Shown here: positions 31,387 through 40,230 of the stretch, in pieces
Layout: every line of letters starts with the position of its first letter
Position numbering within the stretch: position 1 is the stretch's first letter
Assembly (NCBI GenBank): GCA_046757645.1
Contig: JBHHYS010000011.1
Location: 1-41,527 of the forward strand
Origin: JBHHYS01 sp046757645
Lineage (GTDB): Bacteria; Acidobacteriota; Terriglobia; Acidiferrales; 2-02-FULL-67-57
Length of the DNA: 41,527 nucleotides
Reading direction: 5' to 3'
Position numbers and translations under genes: made by a program
The notes under the pieces: model-generated
Databases searched by the model: none
The model's input: only the letters and a program-made list of their open reading frames with translations
Told to the model about the DNA's origin: nothing

Positions 31387-32646
31387 ATGAACGTGCGCCG
31401 TTGGGGAGAAGAGAGCTTGCGTTGCTCCTTTTGCCACAAGAACCAGTCGGCGGTTGACCGCCTGATTGCCTCCCCGCGGGACTCCGGCCAGGCGTACATC
31501 TGCAACGAGTGCATCGCCGTCTGCCAAAGCATCCTGGAGGAGGAACGGCGCGAGCAAGCCAGCCCTGTCGGCGCCCCCACTCCGATGCCGACCCCGGCCG
31601 AAATCAAGGACTTTCTCGACCAGTACGTGGTCAGTCAGGAGAAGACCAAGAAGAAACTAGCCGTCGCCGTCTACAACCACTACAAGCGCATCCACCTGCA
31701 AAAGAAGGCGGACGACGTGGAGCTCACCAAGTCGAACATCCTGCTGATCGGCCCCACGGGCACGGGCAAAACCCTGCTGGCGCAGACGCTGGCGCGCATG
31801 CTCGACCTCCCCTTCGCCATCGCCGACGCCACCACCCTCACCGAAGCCGGCTACGTGGGCGAGGATGTCGAAAATATCATCCTCAAACTGCTGCAAGCGG
31901 CGGCGGGCGACGTGCTCCGCGCCCAGCAAGGAATCATCTACATCGACGAGATTGACAAAATCGCCCGCAAGGACGAGAACCCCTCCATCACCCGGGACGT
32001 TTCCGGCGAAGGGGTGCAGCAAGCGCTGCTGAAGATTCTGGAAGGTACGGTGGCCAATGTCCCCCCGCAGGGGGGCCGCAAGCACCCCCACCAGGAGTTC
32101 ACCCCCGTGGACACCGCCAACATCCTCTTCCTCGTGGGCGGGGCCTTCGTGGGCCTGGAAAAGATCATCGAACACCGTGTCGGGCACAAGGCGATGGGCT
32201 TCATTACCAGCACCCCCCCGCCGCCCCCCGGACGCCGCAATACCGCGGTGCTGGAGGAGGTGCAGCCGACCGACCTCATCCGCTACGGGCTGATCCCGGA
32301 GTTTGTGGGGCGGCTGCCGGTCATCGGGGTGCTCAATGACCTGGACGTGCCCGCGCTGGTGCGCATCCTCACCGAGCCCAAGAATGCTTTGGTCAAGCAA
32401 TACCAGCGGCTGTTTGAATACGAGAACGTGCGGCTGCGCTTTGACCCGGCGGCGCTGGAGACAATCGCCCACCTCGCCCAGCATCGCAAGATGGGAGCGC
32501 GGGGCCTGCGTATGATTCTCGAGGATTTGATGCTAGAATTGATGTATCACCTGCCTTCGCACCGCAAGGTGCGGGAGTTTCGGGTGACCACGGAGATGGT
32601 GCAAAAGCACGAGATCGACATCCACTGGCTGGAAAAGGCAGGCTAA
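31387..32646 (+). CDS. clpX: ClpX unfoldase, ATP-binding subunit of ClpXP
   Basis: 419 residues. The N-terminal zinc-binding domain has CSFCHKNQ and CNECIAVC. The AAA+ core has Walker A GPTGTGKT and Walker B GIIYIDEIDKIAR. The pore loop GYVGEDVENI and the sensor-2 region MGARGLRMILEDLMLELMYHLP are present. It unfolds tagged proteins and feeds them into ClpP. GGAGGGAGGA just before the ATG is a strong ribosome-binding site. Confidence 0.97.
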   Translation: MNVRRWGEESLRCSFCHKNQSAVDRLIASPRDSGQAYICNECIAVCQSILEEERREQASPVGAPTPMPTPAEIKDFLDQYVVSQEKTKKKLAVAVYNHYKRIHLQKKADDVELTKSNILLIGPTGTGKTLLAQTLARMLDLPFAIADATTLTEAGYVGEDVENIILKLLQAAAGDVLRAQQGIIYIDEIDKIARKDENPSITRDVSGEGVQQALLKILEGTVANVPPQGGRKHPHQEFTPVDTANILFLVGGAFVGLEKIIEHRVGHKAMGFITSTPPPPPGRRNTAVLEEVQPTDLIRYGLIPEFVGRLPVIGVLNDLDVPALVRILTEPKNALVKQYQRLFEYENVRLRFDPAALETIAHLAQHRKMGARGLRMILEDLMLELMYHLPSHRKVREFRVTTEMVQKHEIDIHWLEKAG

Positions 32647-32647
32647 G

Positions 32648-35080
32648 GTGACCCTCTTCAACCGAGACAAAGAAAAGTTCGAGACCAAGCGCCTCCCAAT
32701 GATGCCCATTCGGGACGTGGTGATCTTCCCCCACATGATGACCCCGTTCATCGTGGGGCGGGAGAGTTCCGTGCGCGCCCTGGAAGAGGCGCTGGCCACG
32801 GAGAAGAAAATCTTCCTGGCTACCCAGCACGACGCCTCGGTGGACGACCCCAAACCCGACCAGATCTACCAAGTGGGTACGATTTCCAACATCGTGCAGA
32901 GTGTGAAGCTGCCTGACGACAACATCCGCGTGCTGGTCGAGGGGGTGGAGCGAGCCCGGATTGTGAGAGTGGATGTGGAAGAGGGCTTCTCCCGTGCCAC
33001 CCTCCGGCTGATTCCGATGAAAACCACCTCATCCCCTGCCCTGGAGTCGGCCGTGCAACGGGTCACACAGCTCTTCGAGCAGTACGTGAAGTTGAGCCAG
33101 AACGTGAACTACGACACGGTGATCAACGCCGTGCGGGGCGACGACCCCGCCAAGCTGACGGACACGATTGCGGCCAACCTGCAACTCTCCATCGAGGAAA
33201 AACAAGAACTGCTGGAGTTGTTTGAGCCGCTCGACCGCCTCACCCGCCTTGGTGAGCTGCTCGACTTCGAGATGGAAAAGCTCAACGTGGATCGCAGCAT
33301 CCAGTCGCGGGTCAAGCGGCAGATGGAGCGGGCCCAGAAAGAGTTCTATTTGAACGAAAAGATGAAGGCCATCCAGAAGGAGCTGGGGCGGGGCGAGAAA
33401 AACGAACTCGACGAGCTGAAGAAGAAGATCGAAACCTGCGGCATGCCCAAGGATGTGCAAGAAAAGGTGATGCAGGAGTTGCGGCGCTTGGAGATGATGC
33501 CGCCCATGTCGGCCGAGTCCACCGTCTCCCGCAACTACATCGACTGGCTGGTGGCGGTCCCCTGGAAGACCCGCACCCGGGAAATCCGCCACATGGCCAA
33601 GGCGGAACGCATCCTGGAAGAAGACCACTACGGCCTGGAGAAGATCAAGGAGCGCATCCTCGAGTTTCTGGCCGTGCGCCGGCTGGTGAAGAACCCCAAA
33701 GGTTCGATCCTCTGCTTTGTGGGCCCGCCGGGCACGGGGAAAACCTCGCTGGGAATGTCGATCGCGCGCGCCACCGGGCGCAAGTTCGTGCGCCTCTCGC
33801 TGGGGGGAGTGCGCGATGAAGCGGAAATCCGCGGCCACCGCCGAACCTACATCGGGGCCTTGCCCGGACAAATCATCCAGATGATGCGCAAGGCCAGCAC
33901 CATCAACCCCGTCTTCATGCTGGACGAAGTCGACAAGATGTCCATGGATTTCCGCGGCGACCCCTCGGCGGCCCTGATGGAGGTGCTCGACCCCGAGCTG
34001 AACCACTCCTTCATCGACCACTACTTGGACGTGGAGTACAACCTCTCCAAGGTGATGTTTATTTGCACGGCCAACGTGCTTCACACCGTGCCCCAGCCGC
34101 TCCAGGACCGCATGGAGGTGCTGCGGCTCTCGGGCTACACCAGCCAGGAAAAGCTGGAAATCGCCAAGCGCTTCCTGGTCAAAAAGCAGCGCAAGGCCAC
34201 CGGGCTGGCCGAAAAGCAACTGGAATTCACCGAGGAAGCCATCCAGCACATCATTGACTACTACACCCGGGAGGCGGGGGTGCGGAACCTGGAGCGGGAG
34301 ATCGCCAACATCTGCCGCAAGGTCGCCCGCCGGGTGGTCAAGGAGGGCAAGAACCTCAACGTCACCATCACGCCCGACAACGTCAACGACTTTTTGGGCG
34401 TCATCAAATTCCGCGACACCCGCAGCGAGCAGAAGAACGAAGTGGGACTGGCCCAGGGGCTGGCCTGGACGGAGATGGGCGGGCAGTTGCTGGGCAGCGA
34501 AGCCACTCTGATGCAAGGCAAGGGCAAACTGACCCTGACCGGCAAACTGGGCGACGTTATGCAGGAGTCGGCCCATGCGGCCATGAGTTACGTGCGCTCC
34601 CGCGCGGCCAGCTTCAGTCTGCCACGCGATTTTTACCGGCACATTGACGTGCACGTGCACGTCCCCGAAGGTGCCATCCCCAAGGATGGCCCCTCGGCCG
34701 GCATCACCCTGGCCACCGCCATTGTCAGCGCCCTGACCAAAATTCCCGTGCGCAGCGACGTGGCCATGACCGGCGAGATCACCTTGCGGGGGAAGGTGTT
34801 GCCCATCGGGGGCGTGAAGGAAAAGCTGCTCGCCGCCCATCGCACCGGCATCCGCACGGTAGTCATCCCCAAGGACAACGAAAAGGACATGGCGGAAATT
34901 CCCGACTACGTGCAGCAGACCCTCAGCATCCAATTCGTGGAAACCATGGACGATGTGCTCCGCATCGCTCTGGAGCGGCCGCTCGAAGCCCTCCCGGTGC
35001 AGATCGAAGGAGAAAGACCGGTTCGGCCCCAGTACGAGATTGCCGGCGAGAGGGACCAAGAAGATCGGATCACCAACTAG
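32648..35080 (+). CDS. lon: ATP-dependent Lon protease
   Basis: 810 residues. The N-terminal LAN domain starts LPMMPIRDVVIFPHMMTPFIVGR. The central coiled coil and AAA+ domain has Walker A GPPGTGKTSLG and Walker B VFMLDEVDKM. The protease domain has the Ser-Lys dyad S683 (PKDGPSAGIT) and K724 (GGVKEKLLAAHRTG), almost exactly at the E. coli positions. GTG start one base after the clpX stop, so translation is probably coupled. Degrades misfolded and regulatory proteins in the cytoplasm. Confidence 0.97.
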   Translation: MTLFNRDKEKFETKRLPMMPIRDVVIFPHMMTPFIVGRESSVRALEEALATEKKIFLATQHDASVDDPKPDQIYQVGTISNIVQSVKLPDDNIRVLVEGVERARIVRVDVEEGFSRATLRLIPMKTTSSPALESAVQRVTQLFEQYVKLSQNVNYDTVINAVRGDDPAKLTDTIAANLQLSIEEKQELLELFEPLDRLTRLGELLDFEMEKLNVDRSIQSRVKRQMERAQKEFYLNEKMKAIQKELGRGEKNELDELKKKIETCGMPKDVQEKVMQELRRLEMMPPMSAESTVSRNYIDWLVAVPWKTRTREIRHMAKAERILEEDHYGLEKIKERILEFLAVRRLVKNPKGSILCFVGPPGTGKTSLGMSIARATGRKFVRLSLGGVRDEAEIRGHRRTYIGALPGQIIQMMRKASTINPVFMLDEVDKMSMDFRGDPSAALMEVLDPELNHSFIDHYLDVEYNLSKVMFICTANVLHTVPQPLQDRMEVLRLSGYTSQEKLEIAKRFLVKKQRKATGLAEKQLEFTEEAIQHIIDYYTREAGVRNLEREIANICRKVARRVVKEGKNLNVTITPDNVNDFLGVIKFRDTRSEQKNEVGLAQGLAWTEMGGQLLGSEATLMQGKGKLTLTGKLGDVMQESAHAAMSYVRSRAASFSLPRDFYRHIDVHVHVPEGAIPKDGPSAGITLATAIVSALTKIPVRSDVAMTGEITLRGKVLPIGGVKEKLLAAHRTGIRTVVIPKDNEKDMAEIPDYVQQTLSIQFVETMDDVLRIALERPLEALPVQIEGERPVRPQYEIAGERDQEDRITN

Positions 35081-35407
35081 TGCCGTTCCAGCCAACTCGG
35101 CTGAAGAGAATCCTGCCGGGGCGGGCCGCCAAGGACGGGCGGGAAGTTGGAGTGAAAGACCGAACCAGTGGGCACAGTAAGTTGAAACGGTGCCAGCCCC
35201 CCCTCGCCGGGGGCCAACGGAGTCAAAGCATCTAGGACACAAGTGGAAAGACCGGGGCGGCAGCTCCGCGCCCGCCTCGGGCAATCCCCTTCCGGGCGGG
35301 ACGGACACCTACCGGCACAAAGAGTTTATCCGAAGCACTTCATGAACCAACCGCGGCGCACCCCGCAAGGGGCGTCGCCCAACAACAATCAGACCGGAGG
35401 AAGGAAC

Positions 35408-36706
35408 TTGCCACGAACCAAGCCTAACCAGGAGTCAGCAGGGACGGTTATGAACATCGCAGACCTGAAACAGAAGAACATCACCGAGCTGGGGAAAATC
35501 GCCCGTGAGCTGAACATTGCCGGCGCCAGCGGCATGCGCAAGCAGGACCTGATCTTCCAGATCCTGCGCGCGCAAGCGGAGAAGGAAGGTATGATCTTCT
35601 CCGAAGGCGTGCTCGAGTGCCTGCCGGACGGCTTCGGGTTTCTCCGCGCCCCGGACTACAACTATCTGCCCGGCCCCGACGACATCTACGTCTCCCCCTC
35701 CCAGATCCGCAAGTTTGACATGCGCACCGGGGACACGGTCAGCGGACGCGTCCGCCCCCCCAAGAACGGAGAGCGCTACTTCGCTCTGGTGCAGGTGGAG
35801 GCGGTCAACTTTGAAGACCCGGAAGCGGCCCGGACCAAGATCTTCTTCGACAACCTCACCCCCCTCTACCCCCAGGAGCGTCTGAAGCTGGAGACGGGCA
35901 AGGACAACCTCACCGCCCGCGCCCTCGACCTCCTCTGCCCGCTGGGCAAGGGGCAGCGCGGCTTGATCGTCTCGCCTCCGCGCGCCGGCAAGACTATGAT
36001 GCTGCAAACCATCGCCAACTCCATCGCCGTCAATAACCCCGAAGTCATCACCATCATCCTGCTCATCGATGAGCGTCCCGAGGAAGTCACCGATATGCAG
36101 CGGAACGTCGCTGCCGCCGAAGTCATTAGCTCCACCTTCGATGAGCCCCCGCAACGCCACGTGCAGGTGGCGGAAATGGTGATCGAGAAGGCCAAGCGGC
36201 TCGTGGAACACAACCGCGACGTCGTCATCCTGCTCGACTCCATCACCCGCCTGGCCCGCGCCTACAACCAGGTGGTGCCCCCCTCGGGCAAGGTGCTCTC
36301 CGGCGGTCTGGAATCCACCGCCTTGCAGCGGCCCAAGCGCTTCTTCGGCGCCGCCCGCAACGTGGAAGAAGGCGGCAGCCTGACCATCATGGGCACGGCG
36401 CTGGTCGATACGGGCTCGCGCATGGACGACGTGATCTTCGAGGAGTTCAAGGGCACCGGCAACATGGAAGTGAATCTCGACCGGCGGCTGGTGGATAAAC
36501 GCGTGTTTCCCGCCATCGACATCAACCGCTCCGGCACCCGCAAGGAAGAGTTGCTGATGCCGAGGGACGAGCTGAACCGGGTGTGGATCCTGCGCAAGGT
36601 GCTGAACCCGCTCTCGCCGGTGGAGGCGATGGAGCTGATCATCGACAAGCTGTCGAAGACCAAATCCAACCAGGAATTCCTCTCCTCGATGTCGGCGGGC
36701 GGCTAG
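35408..36706 (+). CDS. rho: Transcription termination factor Rho
   Basis: 432 residues from TTG 35408. GGAGG at 35396-35400 sits seven bases before this TTG; the ATG at 35450 (MNIADLKQKN) and an upstream ATG at 35342 lack such a site. The Rho N-terminal domain (MNIADLKQKNITELGKIARELNI) and RNA-binding cold-shock-like domain (GVLECLPDGFGFLRAPDYNYLPGPDDIYVSPSQIR) precede the ATPase with Walker A SPPRAGKT, LLIDERPEEVTDM, and the Q-loop/R-loop regions. Hexameric RNA translocase that ends transcription. The 35081-35407 leader has no other gene and may take part in Rho autoregulation, which is inference. Confidence 0.95.
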   Translation: MPRTKPNQESAGTVMNIADLKQKNITELGKIARELNIAGASGMRKQDLIFQILRAQAEKEGMIFSEGVLECLPDGFGFLRAPDYNYLPGPDDIYVSPSQIRKFDMRTGDTVSGRVRPPKNGERYFALVQVEAVNFEDPEAARTKIFFDNLTPLYPQERLKLETGKDNLTARALDLLCPLGKGQRGLIVSPPRAGKTMMLQTIANSIAVNNPEVITIILLIDERPEEVTDMQRNVAAAEVISSTFDEPPQRHVQVAEMVIEKAKRLVEHNRDVVILLDSITRLARAYNQVVPPSGKVLSGGLESTALQRPKRFFGAARNVEEGGSLTIMGTALVDTGSRMDDVIFEEFKGTGNMEVNLDRRLVDKRVFPAIDINRSGTRKEELLMPRDELNRVWILRKVLNPLSPVEAMELIIDKLSKTKSNQEFLSSMSAGG

Positions 36707-36840
36707 CTTGGGCCGCTCTGCTGCGTGAGAGCCGCAGACCGGCCACATCCGCCTTCCCCCCTGAGAAGACTGTGCCGGGCAGGCGCAGGCAGCACCCCAA
36801 AAGCTTTCAACCGAGATTTCTTCCTGCAGGCTCAAAATGG

Positions 36841-36870
36841 ATTGACGAGCTTCCTACCCGCTGTCTAGAA
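36841..36870 (+). promoter_or_regulatory. Orphan sigma-70-like promoter
   Basis: TTGACG (36842-36847 region) is followed after about 18 bases by TAGAAT (36865-36870). It points right into the gap before cmk, where the only open frame is a 58-codon one at 36900-37076. It could drive that frame or a small RNA. Confidence 0.45.
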
Positions 36871-36899
36871 TCGCGGCCCAAACCGTAGGCAACACAAGT

Positions 36900-37076
36900 G
36901 TGGTCAAGATATCGCAACCCAGCGGAAGCGTTCAGGTTGAACTGTTGGGCAAGACAGCTGGTGGGTTCGTAATCAACTCCGAAATCCGGTTTCCCGAAGA
37001 AGACCCTCATCGAGGCGGTGACTGCCATAGTGCTTTTCTTTCCCCCGGTGCCGTAAGAGCGACATTCGACACCTAA
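36900..37076 (+). CDS. Possible 58-aa protein
   Basis: GTG start, 58 codons, then TAA at 37074-37076. It has a mixed, protein-like composition (VQVELLGKTAGGFVINSEI, then RFPEEDPHRGGDC). It lies 30 bases after a good promoter-like pair. No clear ribosome-binding site is present, and third-position GC is lower than in the neighbours. It runs antisense to the direction of cmk and mutL. Weakly supported. Confidence 0.25.
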   Translation: MVKISQPSGSVQVELLGKTAGGFVINSEIRFPEEDPHRGGDCHSAFLSPGAVRATFDT

Positions 37077-37084
37077 CTCCCTAT

Positions 37085-37789
37085 CTAGTCGCCCACCGGG
37101 GTTCCGGTATTTTGCTGCCGGTTGTTCGCCAAGCGCACGATCACCTCCGCGACCTCCTCGGCGCTGAGCGCGCTGCTGTCCAGATACACGGCGTCCGCGG
37201 CCTGCACCAGAGGTGAGACGCTGCGTTCGCGGTCGCGGCGGTCGCGCTCCTCGATTTCCTGGCGGGTTTTTTCCAGCGAGCTTTCGATTCCCTGCTCCCG
37301 TTGCTGTTCGCAGCGCCGCCGAGCGCGTTCCTCCGCAGAGGCGTCAAGAAAGATTTTTAGCTCCGCCCGGGGAAAAACCACCGTGCCGATGTCGCGCCCT
37401 TCCATCACCACGCCCCCGGCGGCGCCCAGGCGCTGCTGTTGCGCCACCAGAAGCTCGCGCACCGCAGGAATGGTGGCGATCACCGAAGCGACCCGGCTGA
37501 CCGCCGGCTGACGAATCGCCTCCGTCACCTCGCGGCCGTCCACCCACTCCCGCACCCCGGCGGAGGTTTTTTCCAGGTTGATGCTCAAGCGGGCTGTGCA
37601 GGCGATCACCCTGGCCGTGTCCTCCGGCGCGATCCCCTGCTCCTGGACGCACAGGGCCGCCGCGCGGTACATCGCACCACTGTCGACGTAAAGATAGTTT
37701 AGGCGCTCGGCCACCCGCTGGGCCACGGTGCTCTTCCCCGAGCCGGAGGGCCCGTCAATGGCAATCACAATACCTTTGCCGCCCACCAT
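37085..37789 (-). CDS. cmk: Cytidylate kinase
   Basis: About 234 residues. IAIDGPSGSGKSTVAQRVAERL is the P-loop. LYVDSGAMYRAAAL is the substrate-binding region, VVMEGRDIGTVVFPRAELKIFLDAS the NMP-kinase Asp-Arg region, and RDRRDRERSVSPLVQAADAVYLDSS the lid and C-terminal signature. It phosphorylates CMP/dCMP with ATP. Start is ATG 37789; a GTG at 37795 immediately follows the mutL stop and may be used by coupling. Cotranscribed with mutL. Confidence 0.95.
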   Translation of the reverse strand: MVGGKGIVIAIDGPSGSGKSTVAQRVAERLNYLYVDSGAMYRAAALCVQEQGIAPEDTARVIACTARLSINLEKTSAGVREWVDGREVTEAIRQPAVSRVASVIATIPAVRELLVAQQQRLGAAGGVVMEGRDIGTVVFPRAELKIFLDASAEERARRRCEQQREQGIESSLEKTRQEIEERDRRDRERSVSPLVQAADAVYLDSSALSAEEVAEVIVRLANNRQQNTGTPVGD

Positions 37790-37795
37790 CTCCAC

Positions 37796-39700
37796 TCAAA
37801 TGCGCTTGAAGGCGCGCTGGATGTCGCGCAGGCTGTACTGCAAAACAATGGGGCGGCCGTGGGGACAGGTGGCGGGGTTTTCGGTGTGGGCGAGCTCGGC
37901 GAGCAGCCACTGCATCTTGTTTTCCGTGAGCGGCATGTTGACTTTGATGGCCGCGTGACACGCGACGGAGGCGGCAATCTGGTGCTGGAGGATTTCGAGA
38001 GAAACCTGGCGGGCTTCCTTTTCCACCGCGTCGAAAATCTCCCCCAGCAGCCGCTCGATGGCGCTGGCCGCAATGCCCGCCGGCGCCGCCTTGACCGCCA
38101 CCGTCCGCGGTCCTCCGGCGTCGAGCTCGAAGCCGTTCGCTTCCAGTTCCTGGCGAATCCGCTCCCAGAGCACCTGCTGCTGGGGGGTCAACTCCACCAG
38201 CGCCGGGGTCAGCAGCCGTTGCCCTTCCACCCCGCCGGCCCGCCGCGCCCGCCGGTGCTGTTCGAAGAGCACCCGTTCGTGGGCCACATGCTGGTCAATC
38301 AGCCACAGGCCGGACTCGTTCACCGCCACGATAAAGCTGTTGCTGATCTGGCCCAGCGGCTTCAGCCCCGCGAGTTCAGCCGCGCTGGGTGGAGCCGCCG
38401 GCCCCGTCGTGGGCGGCGCCGGCCGCCTTGCCGGGAGAACGGGCGGAACAGCAGCAGCCCTGGGAGGGGAAAACGGTAGGCGCTGCTCCTGGGGCGGCAC
38501 GCGGGCAGCCTCGAGCTCAAAGGGCTCGACAGGCGGCGACTCGGTCTCAAGTGAAACCGCTTCCGGAACGGAGGGTGGCGGCGGCGCAACCTGGGGCTGA
38601 GCACGCACCCGCTCCGCGGCTGGCGGAGCAAAACGCGCGATGGGACGCGCGACAACCAGCGCCTGGCGCACGGCTTGGTGCACAAAATCGTAGATGAAAC
38701 CTTGATGACGGAAGCGCACCTCGATTTTCTGCGGGTGGACATTGACGTCCACTTCGCGCGCCGGCAGCTCCAGAAAAAGCAGCACCATCGGATAGGCGCG
38801 CGCCGGCAGCACGTGCCGGTAGGCTTCCCGAAGTGCGTTCAGCAGAATGCGGTCGCGCACCAGACGCCGGTTGACAAAAATGTAGATGGTGTTCGCCGAG
38901 GTCTTCTGCACCTCGGGACGAGAAACGAATCCCTGCGCGGTCACCACACCGGGCGCTTCCTCCTGGCTCTCGCCGGCGCCGAACCAACTCTCGGTTCGGA
39001 AGGCCGGCAGGCGGGCCGATAGTCGCCCGATGTCAATCAACTCAGCCAGTGTGGCGCGGCCGAGCACCTGATAGACGCGCTCGGGCAGGCTGGCGGCCGC
39101 GGCGGTGTCGAGGATGGTATGCGTGCCTGATTTCAGGGCGAAGCGGATTTCCGGGTGGGCGAGCGCGTAGTGAGTAACGAGCGAGGCCACGTGACCGAGC
39201 TCAGTGGTGTCTGTGCGCAGGAATTTCCGTCGCGCCGGCACGTTGTAGAACAAGGTGCGCACGGTGACTTGCGTCCCCGGGGCACAGCCGACTTCTTTCA
39301 CCGCCAGCATCTTGCCGCCGTTGATCTCGACTCGGGTTCCGACTTGGTCGTCGCCGGCACGTGTCTCCAGCTCCACCCGGGCCACGCTGGCGATTGAAGG
39401 CAACGCTTCGCCGCGAAAACCGAGGGTGGCGATGGCCAGCAGGTCGTCGGCAACCTGGAGCTTCGAGGTGGCGTGGCGCTCGAAGGCCAGCAGGGCATCG
39501 TGGTGGGTCATTCCGCAGCCGTCGTCGGTGACACGGATCAGGCGTTTGCCGCCGGCTTCGATCTCCACGCTCAGGCGGCGGGCGCCGGCGTCGAGCGCAT
39601 TCTCCAGCAGCTCTTTGACCACCGAGGCCGGCCGCTCAATCACTTCCCCGGCGGCAATCTTGTTGATCACGTTGTCGGGCAGAATCCGGATCGACGCCAT
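37796..39700 (-). CDS. mutL: DNA mismatch repair protein MutL
   Basis: 634 residues. GHKL ATPase domain: IAAGEVIERPASVVKELLENALDAGA, VTDDGCGM, FERHATSKL and LGFRGEALPSIASVA. A Pro-rich linker spans about residues 340-430. The C-terminal domain has the endonuclease motif DQHVAHERVLFE, with ACHAAIKV and CPHGRP, so this MutL should nick DNA itself, as in bacteria without MutH. It lies just before cmk on the same strand. Upstream is a 0.5-kb gap filled with hairpin repeats. Confidence 0.96.
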   Translation of the reverse strand: MASIRILPDNVINKIAAGEVIERPASVVKELLENALDAGARRLSVEIEAGGKRLIRVTDDGCGMTHHDALLAFERHATSKLQVADDLLAIATLGFRGEALPSIASVARVELETRAGDDQVGTRVEINGGKMLAVKEVGCAPGTQVTVRTLFYNVPARRKFLRTDTTELGHVASLVTHYALAHPEIRFALKSGTHTILDTAAAASLPERVYQVLGRATLAELIDIGRLSARLPAFRTESWFGAGESQEEAPGVVTAQGFVSRPEVQKTSANTIYIFVNRRLVRDRILLNALREAYRHVLPARAYPMVLLFLELPAREVDVNVHPQKIEVRFRHQGFIYDFVHQAVRQALVVARPIARFAPPAAERVRAQPQVAPPPPSVPEAVSLETESPPVEPFELEAARVPPQEQRLPFSPPRAAAVPPVLPARRPAPPTTGPAAPPSAAELAGLKPLGQISNSFIVAVNESGLWLIDQHVAHERVLFEQHRRARRAGGVEGQRLLTPALVELTPQQQVLWERIRQELEANGFELDAGGPRTVAVKAAPAGIAASAIERLLGEIFDAVEKEARQVSLEILQHQIAASVACHAAIKVNMPLTENKMQWLLAELAHTENPATCPHGRPIVLQYSLRDIQRAFKRI

Positions 39701-39830
39701 CAGCTACCGCTCACAATGGATGAAACCACCGACTTGCCCTCCGGAGCCCCGCGAATTTGGGGGGCGCAGGAGGGTGCACACCGATGAACACGCATAAGAC
39801 AGGTGAGATATCTCCTTGAAGTTTTGGTAG

Positions 39831-40146
39831 GGCGGGGTTTCAACCCCGCCGAACCGAGCGTGGGAAAAAATGGGGCTTTAGCCCCTGAGGTCTTATCCCT
39901 GTGCATCCGTCGTTTCATATGTCGATAAAAGTCCAACGGAGGTAAGGCTCCCTATTCAGAGACGGTTGTTTTCCGCGGTGTCAAGACCCCGCCCCGCCAA
40001 AAACCCGTTGTTTCCTTGGCGGGTCAGGGCTTCAGCCCTGACATTCAGCCCACCCTCCATCTCCGGCTTTAGCCGTTGAGGTCATTCCCCTCAGGGCCTA
40101 AAGGCCATTTCTTCGCTGCTCTGTTCGGCACGGCTGAAGCCGTGCC
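39831..40146. repeat. Cluster of six short hairpin repeats
   Basis: Perfect or near-perfect dyads lie at 39831-39850 (GGCGGGG/CCCCGCC), 39872-39885 (GGGGCTTTAGCCCC), 40023-40042 (GTCAGGGC/GCCCTGAC), 40064-40075 (CGGCTTTAGCCG), 40095-40106 (GGCCTAAAGGCC) and 40127-40146 (GGCACGGC/GCCGTGCC). Several share a GGCTTYAGCC core and neighbouring TGAGG or CCTGA. The 39701-40230 gap has no gene. Confidence 0.8.
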
Positions 40147-40230
40147 CTGACGAAGCCTTTTCATAGGCCGTCCAACCCGGGGAGCCCGGCCACCCGGATC
40201 CCAGCGGCAGGGGCCGCTGGGCTGGACAGA

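Noticed and set aside
33029..35308. 759-codon leftward open frame
   Set aside because: Antisense to lon, which is certain; the composition is shadow-like.
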